A stretch of 64,000 nt of DNA from Gammaproteobacteria bacterium (GCA_013152545.1 JAADGF010000116.1:62001-126000); one strand, 5' to 3'; counted from the first letter of the stretch, positions 1 to 9,009 are shown. Notes: generated by a model not told the origin, from the letters alone. Numbers and translations are program-made.

Positions 1-2
1 AA

Positions 3-986
3 AAACAGACTCAGGCGGTAACGAAAGCCAACGATGTAGCCGATGAAATCAAGGTTAATGACGCTAAATCAAGCGATGCTTCGTTACTCGTGGATTTTAA
101 CGCGGTGAAAAAAAGCGCATTAGAAAAAATTAGCACTGTGGATGCAACAAAGTTCCAACCTAATGATATCTTTGCACAGCGCTTTCGCATTATCCGGCAG
201 GTGGGAAAAGGGGCTTTTGGTGTTGTGGTACTAGTCGAAGATACTATGGTAAACGACGAATTCATCCTAAAATTTTTGAATCCGCATTTTGCGGCAGATG
301 AAATAATGATTAAACGCTTTACACAAGAGTTGCGGTATTCACGAAAAGTGACCCATGAAAATATTATACGAATTTATGATTTAATTAACTATGAAAACAC
401 CTATGCCATTTCAATGGAGTATTTTCCAAGTTACTCACTTGCCAAAGAATTAAAAACATCACCGGTAACCCCTATTCCCAGGGCCCTGAAATTACTTGAT
501 GCACTGTGCAATGGATTGATTGCTGCTGAGCAGGTTAATGTCGTCCACCGCGACCTTAAACCCAGTAATATCCTTATCGGCGAAAATGACATGTTAAAGA
601 TAGTGGACTTCGGACTTGCGGCGGCTGCCAGTTGTATCGATTCTCGTTTAACGAAAACAGGTATTTTAGTCGGCACCCCCACCTACATGGCACCTGAACA
701 AGTAAAAGGTAAAACTATTGATTCTAAAACCGATATTTATTCACTCGGCATTATTATGTATGAAATATTTACGGGAACTGCACCTTATAAAGGTGAAGGA
801 GCTTTAGGGGTTATGTACCAACATGTTGAAGGTAACGCTATAAAACCACGGGAGCTCAACGATAATATTCCCGAAGTATTAGAGAAAATTGTAATGAAGG
901 CTATCCAAGTGGACCCTAAAGAAAGATTTCAAAGCTTTGGTGAATTACGTAAAGCACTAAGCAGTGTTGCAGAAGGGCTCAACTGA
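3..986 (+). CDS. Hanks-type Ser/Thr protein kinase (5' end cut by window edge)
   Basis: Cytoplasmic-type protein kinase domain that phosphorylates Ser/Thr on partner proteins. Counting codons from base 3, I see the glycine loop GKGAFG (from G68), the ATP-binding lysine K90 in ILKF, the catalytic HRDLKPSN (D184), the metal-binding DFG (D202) and MAPEQ. The frame is open to base 3 with no stop, so the gene almost certainly begins upstream; GTG at 90 is only the first possible start inside the window, and about 29 charged, Ala/Asp/Lys-rich codons precede it. No membrane segment follows the kinase domain. Its stop overlaps the start of the next gene (TGATG), which implies translational coupling to a PilT-like ATPase. 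The substrate is unknown; the ATPases and the FHA protein downstream are the obvious candidates (inference). Confidence 0.93.
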   Translation, partial: KQTQAVTKANDVADEIKVNDAKSSDASLLVDFNAVKKSALEKISTVDATKFQPNDIFAQRFRIIRQVGKGAFGVVVLVEDTMVNDEFILKFLNPHFAADEIMIKRFTQELRYSRKVTHENIIRIYDLINYENTYAISMEYFPSYSLAKELKTSPVTPIPRALKLLDALCNGLIAAEQVNVVHRDLKPSNILIGENDMLKIVDFGLAAAASCIDSRLTKTGILVGTPTYMAPEQVKGKTIDSKTDIYSLGIIMYEIFTGTAPYKGEGALGVMYQHVEGNAIKPRELNDNIPEVLEKIVMKAIQVDPKERFQSFGELRKALSSVAEGLN

Positions 987-2080
987 TGGCGCGTATCGAT
1001 TCTTTTCTGTCGTTAGGGCGCGAGCAACACTGCTCAGATGTTCATTTTGCCGTCAACACACCGCCATTATTACGTCATAACGGCGAGTTAAGCCCTATAA
1101 AATACCGCGACCTAAGTACCACAGAATTAGAAAATCTGATCGAGGAGATATTGACACCGGCACAATCTGAGGAATTAAAAAACAGTTTCGGGATTGATTT
1201 TTCTTACCATAGTGAAGAAGCTGGCCGCTTTAGGGTTAGTATCTTTCGAAAAATTGGTGGGTTAGGTGGGACCTTTCGAGTTATCCCCTCTCACATCCCC
1301 AGCCTTGACGAATTACAGTTACCAGTTGTCATTAACAAATTACTCGCTTATCAGCAAGGCATGATTTTAGTGACCGGTGCCACTGGCACCGGAAAAACCA
1401 CAACGCTTGCTGCGATGATCGATTTGTTGAATACCACGCAACGCCTCAATATCGTCACACTGGAAGACCCAATCGAATACATACACAAAAGCCAAAAATC
1501 GTTAGTCATTCAACGAGAAATTGGCAACCATGTGAGTAGTTACCGTGATGGCTTGCGAGCAGCGTTACGCGAGGATCCCGATGTTATATTGGTCGGGGAA
1601 TTACGCGACCCCGAAACTATTTTAATGGCGATGTCAGCGGCTGAAACCGGGCATCTGGTATTGGGAACACTGCACACTTCATCAGCCGCCAAAACAATAG
1701 ACCGAATTATTGATGCCATGCCAACAGAAGCTAAAATGCAGGCCGCTGGCTTTTTGGCCAATCATCTTAACGGCGTCATTAGCCAGAAATTAGTACGCAC
1801 CACAGACGGCATGTCACGCAAAGCAATTGTTGAAATTTTTATCAACACACCGGCTATTTCCAATTTAATTCTTAATTCCAAGGTATTTCAAATTCCATCT
1901 GTCATGCAAACCGGAAAAGAGCACGGTATGCAACTAATGGATCAGGCGCTCATTGAGGCGATTAACAAAAAAGAAATCGATCCGGATGATGCTTATACTC
2001 AAGCATCGGATAAACAACAATTTCAACGTTTCGTCACAAACCCTGATTTGCTGCCTCAAATGAACTTGGCCATCAGTTAA
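986..2080 (+). CDS. PilT/PilU-family ATPase, first of a tandem pair
   Basis: Hexameric secretion-type ATPase of the type IV pilus retraction family, 364 residues, typical length. Walker A is GATGTGKT (G131-T138, K137); the Walker B region is DVILVGE with E205; the His-box region GTLHT is present. The conserved PilT motif AIRNLIRE is degenerate here: AISNLILN from A290. The protein starts MARIDSFL, matching the downstream paralogue MARVDAFL, and both carry IKYR before a Leu-Ser, so the pair arose by duplication. It overlaps the kinase stop codon by one base. No pilus assembly genes lie nearby. Role as a retraction motor is a family-based guess; the altered motif makes a regulatory or specialised role possible. 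Confidence 0.9.
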   Translation: MARIDSFLSLGREQHCSDVHFAVNTPPLLRHNGELSPIKYRDLSTTELENLIEEILTPAQSEELKNSFGIDFSYHSEEAGRFRVSIFRKIGGLGGTFRVIPSHIPSLDELQLPVVINKLLAYQQGMILVTGATGTGKTTTLAAMIDLLNTTQRLNIVTLEDPIEYIHKSQKSLVIQREIGNHVSSYRDGLRAALREDPDVILVGELRDPETILMAMSAAETGHLVLGTLHTSSAAKTIDRIIDAMPTEAKMQAAGFLANHLNGVISQKLVRTTDGMSRKAIVEIFINTPAISNLILNSKVFQIPSVMQTGKEHGMQLMDQALIEAINKKEIDPDDAYTQASDKQQFQRFVTNPDLLPQMNLAIS

Positions 2081-2345
2081 GATCGATAAAGAAAATAAAA
2101 TGAAGCAATTGCATCGACTATCGTTTTTATTTAAACGACAAAAATGGGGGCATGCTCATGGTCTGTGGCTTTTTAAGTTGCCTCAAAAATTATTTCACAT
2201 TTCCGCCCCTCATACTCCTCTTATTGGCGGCGTTGTTCGTCGGTTAAAGCCCACTATTCGCTTCCCGCTCGCCTTGCTATAATGGCGACTGGAAACTATA
2301 AATGTACACTAATTTTTACGGTATAGACTCACTGTACATAAAATT

Positions 2346-3452
2346 ATGGCTAGAGTAGACGCATTTTTAGAGTTGTTAGTCAAACAAGGTGGTTCGGATT
2401 TGCACATCGTTTCCGGAAATGTTCCACGCGTGCGTTTACTGGGTGAAATTCACCCCATTAAATATCGAGAACTTAGCGAACAGGAAACCTCACAGTTGCT
2501 GTTAGAAATCATGCCAGAGCATATTCGCGTTAAATTCGAACAGCTAGGCGGTGTGGATTTTGCGTATGAAATAGTGGGTGTTTCGCGTTTCCGAATTAAC
2601 GTATTTCGGCATTCTGGCGGCATTGGCGCTGTATTTAGATCCATTCCCAACACAGTGCCAACCCTAGAAGAACTAAAATTACCCCAAGTAATACAGAATT
2701 TATCACGGCAACGCCGTGGGCTTATATTGGTGACAGGACCAACTGGCTCCGGGAAAACAACCACTCTCGCCACATTGGTAAATAGCATTAACGAAAACCG
2801 AAACGGTCATATAATAACCATCGAAGACCCTGTTGAATACGTACATACTAATTTACGTTGTTTAGTGAGCCAACGTGAGGTCGGGGTACATACTGCAAGC
2901 TTTGCAGACGCGCTACATTGCGCCTTAAGGGAAGATCCCGATGTTATCTTGGTAGGAGAAATGCGCGACCTAGAGACCATTAGCCTCGCCATTACCGCCG
3001 CAGAAATGGGTATTTTGGTGTTAGGTACATTGCACACTAATGGTGCGGCTGCCTCAGTTGACCGCATAATTAACGCCTTCCCTCCTTTGGAAGAACCCTA
3101 TATTCGTACTATGTTATCTACCTCATTATGTGGGATAATTGCCCAACAGCTATTGCGAACCTCCGATGGTAAAAACCGGATTGCCGCAGTAGAAGTGTTA
3201 ATTAACAATTCAGCAACTGCTAATATAATCCGAGAGGGTAAAACCGAACAGTTAGAACATGTGATTCAAGGTGGGGCTCTGCAAGGTATGCAAGCATTTG
3301 ATACGGTGCTAAGGCGTTTTTTGGATGAAAAACTGATTACTGGGGATGAAGCTTACCGAGTCTCTCGTAATAAACCATCCTTTGAACAATACCGGGATCA
3401 AGCCGAGCATAACGGGATAAAAACATTCACGTCGCATCATTCGAGTCGCTAG
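2346..3452 (+). CDS. PilT/PilU-family ATPase, second of a tandem pair
   Basis: Second PilT-like ATPase, 368 residues. Walker A is GPTGSGKT at G131-T138, the same residue number as in the upstream paralogue; Walker B region DVILVGEMRD; GTLHTN follows. The motif equivalent to AIRNLIRE is ATANIIRE at A290, closer to canonical PilT than its neighbour. It begins with ATG, 265 bases after the first ATPase; that gap holds only a weak 60-codon frame. Likely a pilus retraction ATPase or a modulator of one. It sits between the kinase/ATPase pair and an FHA protein, suggesting phosphorylation-dependent control of ATPase function (inference). Confidence 0.9.
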   Translation: MARVDAFLELLVKQGGSDLHIVSGNVPRVRLLGEIHPIKYRELSEQETSQLLLEIMPEHIRVKFEQLGGVDFAYEIVGVSRFRINVFRHSGGIGAVFRSIPNTVPTLEELKLPQVIQNLSRQRRGLILVTGPTGSGKTTTLATLVNSINENRNGHIITIEDPVEYVHTNLRCLVSQREVGVHTASFADALHCALREDPDVILVGEMRDLETISLAITAAEMGILVLGTLHTNGAAASVDRIINAFPPLEEPYIRTMLSTSLCGIIAQQLLRTSDGKNRIAAVEVLINNSATANIIREGKTEQLEHVIQGGALQGMQAFDTVLRRFLDEKLITGDEAYRVSRNKPSFEQYRDQAEHNGIKTFTSHHSSR

Positions 3453-3639
3453 CACCAAAACCCTTTCGATTAGCAAGGATAAATAAGTCGACTGATTTAC
3501 ACACTAAAACCTGCTCATTCTCATAATAGCAGATAATTGCGAAGTACAATTGATGTGATGGGGCTGTTTTATCAAGCAGTTTATAAACTAAAATATTTTT
3601 TATAATAATTATTCGAATAGCATTCTTTGGGAAAGGTTT

Positions 3640-4320
3640 ATGTCAAGCAAACTTATCTTAGCCCTTGACGGCGAAATACTGCGGGAATATCAAGTTGAAT
3701 CTGACTTTATGAGTATTGGCCGTAAACATGAAAATGACATTCAACTCAACGATTTGACCGTAAGTGGCCGGCATTCTTTGGTTAGCAGAGTCGGTGAAAA
3801 CATTTATATTGAGGATTTAAATAGCACCAACGGCACCTTGGTGAATGGTAGCTATGTATCAAAACTTGTCTTAAAACATGGCAATGTGATTCAGGTTGGG
3901 CATCATTTATTTACTTTTTTCAATGATGACAAAGAGTCTTATGAACCCACTATGTTCATTAGGGCTGAAATAGACGAAACACAAGTGGTATTGCCAGAAT
4001 GGGATATGGATGACAAGGCGGTTAATTTACGGGGACAACCATTGGGCGCATTACGAAAAATTAATGACACCACGGCAAACTCCAGCATAGAAATGCGCAA
4101 ACCCTTTAGCACCATTGGTTTTCACGGCAAAAAATTGGCCCTCATCAATCGTGGTGCGAATGGCTACAGTATTGTCAGCATTAAAACCGAGCAAAACCGC
4201 CCCCCCCAAGACGCTCCAAAACTTAATGGCCAAGATATAGGGCTTACCGCATTGAGCCTAAAAGAGCACGACATTATCAGCATTGCCAACATTCAAATGG
4301 AATTTTATTACATAAACTAA
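3640..4320 (+). CDS. FHA-domain protein with a probable second, degenerate FHA fold
   Basis: Phosphothreonine-recognition protein, 226 residues. The N-terminal FHA domain (about 20-95) has the diagnostic residues in SIGRKHENDIQL, SGRHS and STNGTLVNG. The C-terminal part (about 140-226) has a similar pattern of strands, with TIGF, LNG and DIISIANIQMEF, but lacks the Arg/Ser/His residues that bind phosphothreonine; I read it as a second, non-binding FHA-like domain. No signal peptide or membrane segment. Probably reads out phosphorylation by the kinase at the left end of the window. It is 187 bases downstream of the second PilT-like ATPase on the same strand. Confidence 0.88.
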   Translation: MSSKLILALDGEILREYQVESDFMSIGRKHENDIQLNDLTVSGRHSLVSRVGENIYIEDLNSTNGTLVNGSYVSKLVLKHGNVIQVGHHLFTFFNDDKESYEPTMFIRAEIDETQVVLPEWDMDDKAVNLRGQPLGALRKINDTTANSSIEMRKPFSTIGFHGKKLALINRGANGYSIVSIKTEQNRPPQDAPKLNGQDIGLTALSLKEHDIISIANIQMEFYYIN

Positions 4321-4424
4321 GCGCGCGAGTAAGAATAATGCAGTGTCAAAATACGGAAAACATTTGCGCACCGTTCCTGCGCAGGAATACACAGCCGGGA
4401 TATTTCGCCAAATAGCTGGGGGCT

Positions 4425-4593
4425 GTCCGAGGAGAATAGAAAACCTACTGCGAAAACGCCATTTTAACCCTTTTTTACGATCACTACGTTAAATAGCCTC
4501 AATAGCCGCCTCAAAAGCCAAAAGTAGGTGCCCGATACAATCAAAAAATAGACTCAAAATGGCGTTCCCTCACGACGGCGGCTATTCTCGGAC
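4425..4593. repeat. Imperfect nested inverted repeat after the FHA gene
   Basis: Outer arms GTCCGAGGAGAATAG (4425-4439) and the reverse of GTCCGAGAATAG (4582-4593) pair with a small bulge. Inner arms AACGCCATTTT (4455-4465) and its exact complement (4556-4566) pair perfectly over 11 bp. The right outer arm overlaps the last codons of the convergent yjbQ gene. There is no T tract, so it is not a standard terminator; a short fold-back element or a bidirectional mRNA end are both possible. Confidence 0.6.
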
Positions 4594-5022
4594 GGGATCC
4601 GGGTTATCAGCGCCTAATACTGATACAGTAATTTCTCGTCGATGTGCCATAGTTCTATGCTCCCAGACATATATTCCCTGCCAGGTTCCTAACCCAAGCT
4701 GCCAGTTAATAATGGGAATCGCCAAACCGGATTGCGTCAACATGCTACGCACATGTGCAGGCATATCATCCATGCCTTCGGCATCATGCTCAAACAGTGG
4801 ATCACCATCAGGAACTAATCGCGCCATAAACGCGTCCAGATCCCGCCTGACAGATAAATCGGCATTTTCAGTTACTATCAAGGATGCGCTGGTATGATGA
4901 ATAAACACATGACATAATCCGACGGCGGCCCCTGCCTCACTGAGCAGTGATCGAATCTCTGCTGTTATATCGTAGGTTCCTCGACCCTCGGTATTAACCA
5001 CTAACTTTCGTTGATACAGCAT
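4582..5022 (-). CDS. yjbQ: YjbQ family protein (UPF0047)
   Basis: 146 residues, full family length. The conserved blocks are visible: IHHTSASL near residue 46, ENADLSVRRDLD, a stretch with HDAEGMDDMPAH, and the C-terminal GTWQGIYVWEHR. Members of this family show weak thiamine-phosphate synthase activity in vitro, and the true cellular role is uncertain. Transcribed convergently with the FHA gene; the gene stands alone. The start at MLYQRK agrees with the family. Confidence 0.9.
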   Translation of the reverse strand: MLYQRKLVVNTEGRGTYDITAEIRSLLSEAGAAVGLCHVFIHHTSASLIVTENADLSVRRDLDAFMARLVPDGDPLFEHDAEGMDDMPAHVRSMLTQSGLAIPIINWQLGLGTWQGIYVWEHRTMAHRREITVSVLGADNPDPVRE

Positions 5023-5228
5023 TGTTGTTGATACACCATTGTCGATACGCTTTACGGGTGGCGATAAATACGCTTAAAAAGTTAAATGCTATTATCGTAG
5101 TAAACCTCGGTAAAAATAAACTCCAGTAAAAGCGATTAACGATATTTTTGCTACACTTAACAAACGTATGATCTTAACAAAACATTTGTTGCGCAACAAT
5201 TACTGGTCAGTAGGAATATACTGCTAGT

Positions 5229-5795
5229 ATGAATGAGCGTGGGTTTAATTTGCTATTATTCCCCCCCCCAAAAACACCTGCAATTCAGCAAGCCACGCTC
5301 GACGTTGCTATATACGGTAGCCTCACATTGGACTCACAACACATCATTATAAATTTTAAACTAAAAGGTAACAATTCACTCGTTAAGCATCCCCCGATAG
5401 CATCGACACCCCAACGAAAAGACAATCTCTGGCAAACAACCTGCTTTGAGGTTTTTACTGCAACTACGGCAAGCTCAGAATACTGGGAGTACAATATTTC
5501 GCCCTGCCACAACTGGAATGTGTACTCATTCAATGACTACCGGAGCAAGCAGGCGCTAGCGCCACCATTTACTGGAATGGTAAAAATCAAAACGCTTTAT
5601 AGCAACAGCCACCTTGACGGTATCACGGCGTCATTACCTCTGCCTCAACCCCTTGTTGGACGAGAGATAATATTAGGAATTAACAGTGTGCTTCAAGACA
5701 TTAATAATAATTTGCACTATTATGCTCTAATACACCCAAATCTAAAACCAGATTTTCACGACAGACGTGGGTTTATTATGTGTTTAAATCACTAA
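5229..5795 (+). CDS. DOMON-like domain protein
   Basis: 188 residues. Matches the bacterial DOMON-like (type 2) family: strand-rich sequence with RKDNLWQTTCFEVF, then EYWEYNISP and WNVYSFNDYR, and a closing block with ILGINSVLQD and HYYALIHP. DOMON folds bind heme or sugars in other proteins, but no ligand is established for this group. No signal peptide. It precedes the NamZ-like gene by 59 bases on the same strand, and the two may form a small operon. Confidence 0.82.
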   Translation: MNERGFNLLLFPPPKTPAIQQATLDVAIYGSLTLDSQHIIINFKLKGNNSLVKHPPIASTPQRKDNLWQTTCFEVFTATTASSEYWEYNISPCHNWNVYSFNDYRSKQALAPPFTGMVKIKTLYSNSHLDGITASLPLPQPLVGREIILGINSVLQDINNNLHYYALIHPNLKPDFHDRRGFIMCLNH

Positions 5796-5854
5796 CCTGA
5801 CAAACCATAACATCTGCCGATGCCGGTAAATATCATAGCCGTAAGTAAACCAAT

Positions 5855-7057
5855 ATGAAACTAGGAATAGATTGTCTTATATCAGACAACACGTATCATA
5901 AGCTACTAACAGGCAAAAGAGTAGCGCTGGCGGCGAACCCCGCCTCTGTTACCTCACAGCTAACACACAGCCTGGATGCTATCTCAGAAATTTCAACCAT
6001 AACACTAAGCGCCGCTTTTGGCCCACAACACGGAATGCGGGGTGACAAACAGGACAATATGATTGAATCGGGTGGCTACATCGATCGCAAACACAATATT
6101 CCTGTGTTTAGTTTATATGGCAATGTTAGAAGACCCTCCGATGACATGATGTCGACATTTGATGTGCTGCTCTACGATATACAGGATCTTGGTTGCCGCA
6201 TATATACTTACATCACCACGTTATTATATTTGATGGAAGCTTGCGCCAAACATCAAAAATCACTTTGGGTCTTAGATCGCCCAAATCCCGCTGGACGATC
6301 AATTGAAGGAAACATACTATCAGATGGCTGGCAAAGCTTTGTTGGCGCAGGTCATATTGTGATGCGTCATGGTCTCACTGTTGGCGAACTAGCAAAGTGG
6401 TTTGCAAAATACCACAATATTGATGTTGATCTACGCATTATCGAAATGCAAGACTACAAGCCCAATCAGCCCTCCGGGTATGGTTGGCCCGTTGGGGAAT
6501 TACCGTGGGTAAATCCAAGCCCAAACGCGTCCAGCCTTAACATGGCGCGGATTTATCCGGGATCGGTCTTAATTGAAGGTACTGAACTCTCGGAAGGTCG
6601 GGGAACAACTATTCCGTTGGAAATTATAGGCGCTCCCGATATCGATATCGAGCAGCTACTTAAAAAAATGTACCATCTCGCACCGCACTGGATGCAAGGT
6701 GCATATATTCGCCCCTTATTTTTCGAGCCAACTTTTCATAAACATGCACATACACTGTGTCAAGGCATCCAGATCCACACGGATACTAACCAGTACCAAC
6801 CCGATCAATTTAAGCCTTTTCGACTAATATTATTATTATTGAAAGCAATACGTGTACTCCATCCGGACTATCAATTGTGGCGAAAATTCGAATATGAATA
6901 CGAAACCGAACGTTTAGCGTTTGATGTAATAAATGGAGGTACCTCCATTCGCACTTGGATAGATGATCATTCTTCCAGCATCGCTGATATGGAAACACTG
7001 TTAGCGAATGACGAACATTTTTGGAGTGAATCCATTAACGAGTTTCTGCTGTATTAA
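5855..7057 (+). CDS. namZ: NamZ-type exo-beta-N-acetylmuramidase (DUF1343, GH171)
   Basis: 400 residues, the usual size for DUF1343. Recognisable family blocks are GPQHGMRGDKQDNM, VLLYDIQDLGCRIYTYI, VLDRPNPAGR, and LPWVNPSPNASSLNMARIYPGSVLIEGT followed by LSEGRGTT. Characterised members remove N-acetylmuramic acid from the non-reducing end of peptidoglycan fragments. I see no signal peptide at the N-terminus (MKLGIDCL starts directly with the fold), so a cytoplasmic role in wall recycling fits better than secretion. The stop is shared base-for-base with a weak opposing frame. Confidence 0.88.
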   Translation: MKLGIDCLISDNTYHKLLTGKRVALAANPASVTSQLTHSLDAISEISTITLSAAFGPQHGMRGDKQDNMIESGGYIDRKHNIPVFSLYGNVRRPSDDMMSTFDVLLYDIQDLGCRIYTYITTLLYLMEACAKHQKSLWVLDRPNPAGRSIEGNILSDGWQSFVGAGHIVMRHGLTVGELAKWFAKYHNIDVDLRIIEMQDYKPNQPSGYGWPVGELPWVNPSPNASSLNMARIYPGSVLIEGTELSEGRGTTIPLEIIGAPDIDIEQLLKKMYHLAPHWMQGAYIRPLFFEPTFHKHAHTLCQGIQIHTDTNQYQPDQFKPFRLILLLLKAIRVLHPDYQLWRKFEYEYETERLAFDVINGGTSIRTWIDDHSSSIADMETLLANDEHFWSESINEFLLY

Positions 7058-7251
7058 TACCACACTCTTACTACCGCTACACCGTGCCGCTTCAAAATAT
7101 TGTGAAAAACGTAACACTGCTCAGCTTGATTTTTTAAATATTCAGTAACTGCTCGACTTACCTCTGGTTTGTTGCAAAAACAAAGAAGAAGCATAGAATC
7201 CAGCAATATGAATGAGTGTTTTGGCGCAGCCATCGGGCAAATCAACAGCAA
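7054..7251 (-). CDS. Small hypothetical ORF, doubtful
   Basis: A 65-codon minus-strand frame whose stop overlaps the namZ stop. It contains mixed hydrophobic and charged residues (KHSFILLDSMLLL, then KPEVSRAVTEYLK) that look protein-like, with four cysteines. I recognise no family. It could be the remnant of a decayed gene, and an opposing frame covers part of it. Confidence 0.2.
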   Translation of the reverse strand: MLLICPMAAPKHSFILLDSMLLLCFCNKPEVSRAVTEYLKNQAEQCYVFHNILKRHGVAVVRVWY

Positions 7252-7552
7252 GAAAATCGTTGCGACGAAAAAACGTTAGTTCTGCGTTTAGCTGTATTAT
7301 GTGTACGTCGTTGTTGCGGCAACACCGCTTCAGCTTAAGTGTAGCACTAAAGAAAGTTGGACGACTTTTTTACAAAAAAGGCAATGTCACTATTAATGGT
7401 AATGTTTAGCAAAACATGGACATCAACCAACCCCCAGGAACACAACAAAGAACGCAAAACAGTTTTTTATCACAATATCTTGAAATATTAGGATTCAAAT
7501 GCCTCCTCCGAATGTTTTCAACAAGCAAGAAAGAGGACGATTAAACCTAAGT
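7058..7552. other. Intergenic, no confident gene
   Basis: About 500 bases between namZ and the LuxR-type gene. Apart from the doubtful small frame at its left end and an opposing frame of similar length at 7212-7409, I see no gene, RNA or clear terminator. Confidence 0.5.
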
Positions 7553-7810
7553 TTATATAATATTATTCAAGATGGCTTTTGCCACTGCATGCGTTCTATT
7601 AACCGCATTTAGCTTCACACAAATATTATTCACATGATACTTCACCGTACGCTCCGAAATCGAAAGAATCTTTCCAACGTCCCAGGAAGACTTGCCTTCC
7701 ATCAGCCATCGCAAAATTTCAATTTCACGATCCGTTAAATTAGATGATGAATCGTTACTAATGCTCAAAGAATCATTATGCTTGCGGAGATTCATAGAAA
7801 TACCTTCCAT
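7553..7810 (-). CDS. LuxR/GerE-type DNA-binding protein lacking a sensor domain
   Basis: 85 residues; residues 24-80 are a complete LuxR-type helix-turn-helix (LTDREIEILRWL, SWDVGKILSISERTVKYHVNNI, LNAVNRTHAVAKAI). The pattern resembles the DNA-binding half of quorum-sensing LuxR proteins more than that of response regulators. A TGA stop lies four codons upstream of the start, so no autoinducer-binding or receiver domain is attached in frame. It is either a naturally short regulator or the surviving half of a truncated LuxR protein. No luxI-type gene is in the window. Confidence 0.75.
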   Translation of the reverse strand: MEGISMNLRKHNDSLSISNDSSSNLTDREIEILRWLMEGKSSWDVGKILSISERTVKYHVNNICVKLNAVNRTHAVAKAILNNII

Positions 7811-8167
7811 TATAAATTTTCACCTATTTCCGTTAACATTCACTATCTACTATTTGCTACTTATCACAACAGTTACCAAACTTTATAATCAGTCGATGCG
7901 ACAAAGAATGTGATTATTTAATCTAAGCGACACCTTCACCTTCCTTCTTCAAACCTTTCTCAAGGTGCCCACTTTTTCTGTTCACCAACTATAAAAGTTG
8001 TGGATTTTCTTGTCAATCACTAATTCTTCGTAGCGTCATTTATTTTGCAACACCAATCAAATAATAGCTTTCAGACATTTATCACCAGGCTCCGCCAGAA
8101 AATTTTAGGGTAAATATATTTTTATTGGCGAAAATAATGGCGCAACAACACTGTTCGAAGATAGTCT
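7811..8167. other. Intergenic, AT-rich
   Basis: About 350 bases between two minus-strand regulators. No gene or RNA is recognisable; short AT-rich stretches near 7850-7880 could hold the promoter of the LuxR-type gene, but no pair of promoter boxes is convincing. Confidence 0.4.
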
Positions 8168-8701
8168 CTACGCCGACTTAACGGCAAGCTCCAATAAAGA
8201 AGTAATCAAATAAGGGTCAGGATCGTTTTTACCGCTTTCCACCGCTTGCTGGATAACACAATTATAAACATGATCCATAATATGATCATCGAGAGAGTAA
8301 ATATCAATGTCTTTACGTTTGGCAATATTATGCACTGATATATACACTTTACTCAACAAATTATGCTTGGATTCTATCGGTAATTTATTGATATCTATTG
8401 TATTTTTTTCACCGAACGGGTCATCTACAACATTGCCGTTCTCCAGCCAAGCCACCACCTGAGAGGCATTGTTGGTTGCATTAATCTCCGGTAACAACGC
8501 GGCTACAATTAATCGCAATGTGTCTCGCTTAGGCGGTAAATCTTTCCCTATCCAATTCTGTGCCCCAGATTTACTGCCGCCAAATCGGTCCGCTAACGCT
8601 TTCGCCCTACCTGCCCCAGCAGGCGGATACCCGGCTTGATCAAGCAAGTAATTGAAGCGTTTGGAGAAAGAGCCTAATTTTCTGCCAGTCGATTTAATCA
8701 T
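8168..8701 (-). CDS. Helix-turn-helix transcriptional regulator (XRE-like)
   Basis: 177 residues from the ATG at 8701; a GTG at 8743 would add 14 residues but ATG with AGAG upstream is better. The N-terminal third (about 8-70) resembles XRE-type DNA-binding domains: FSKRFNYLLDQAG, GRAKALADRFGGSKSGAQNWI, LPPKRDTLRLIV. The rest is helical with no recognised ligand domain. Targets are unknown; neighbours are a LuxR-type domain and a 770-base gap, so autoregulation or control of the binding-protein/histidine-kinase pair is possible but unsupported. Confidence 0.7.
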   Translation of the reverse strand: MIKSTGRKLGSFSKRFNYLLDQAGYPPAGAGRAKALADRFGGSKSGAQNWIGKDLPPKRDTLRLIVAALLPEINATNNASQVVAWLENGNVVDDPFGEKNTIDINKLPIESKHNLLSKVYISVHNIAKRKDIDIYSLDDHIMDHVYNCVIQQAVESGKNDPDPYLITSLLELAVKSA

Positions 8702-8983
8702 AGATACTGATCTCTGTAGTTTGTGATTTTTCCAAATGACCACCCGAACAAAACCAATGATAACTGATTACTTCTAATTCACCAAGTGATTAGTTTTTTT
8801 AGGCACCAATTATTTTCAACTAAAATAATCTCGTGTTATTATTGGGTAGTTGCCGATACGCTCCTCCGCCATTTAAGAACCTTGCAAGACAGGTTAACTG
8901 CGTAGAGCGATTCTTAAAGAACCATTCGTTAAATAAATTTGAATGACCTACAACAGATGGCCTAACAAATCGAGGCGCATACA

Positions 8984-9009
8984 CCTAAATCTCAAACGCT
9001 ATGGGCATA
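8984..9009 (-). repeat. Partial end of the TATACCC inverted-repeat element family
   Basis: The segment ending ATCTCAAACGCTATGGGCAT closely matches the right arm of the intact element at 17335-17360 (ATCTCAAACGCTTTGGGTAT). No matching left arm or core is visible nearby, so this is a solo or decayed end. Confidence 0.5.

Noticed and set aside
90-986. GTG at 90 as the true start of the first kinase
   Set aside because: The frame is open back to base 3, so the real start is probably outside the window.
2100-2282. 60-codon frame between the two PilT-like genes
   Set aside because: Basic, compositionally odd and without a ribosome site or recognisable family; likely chance.
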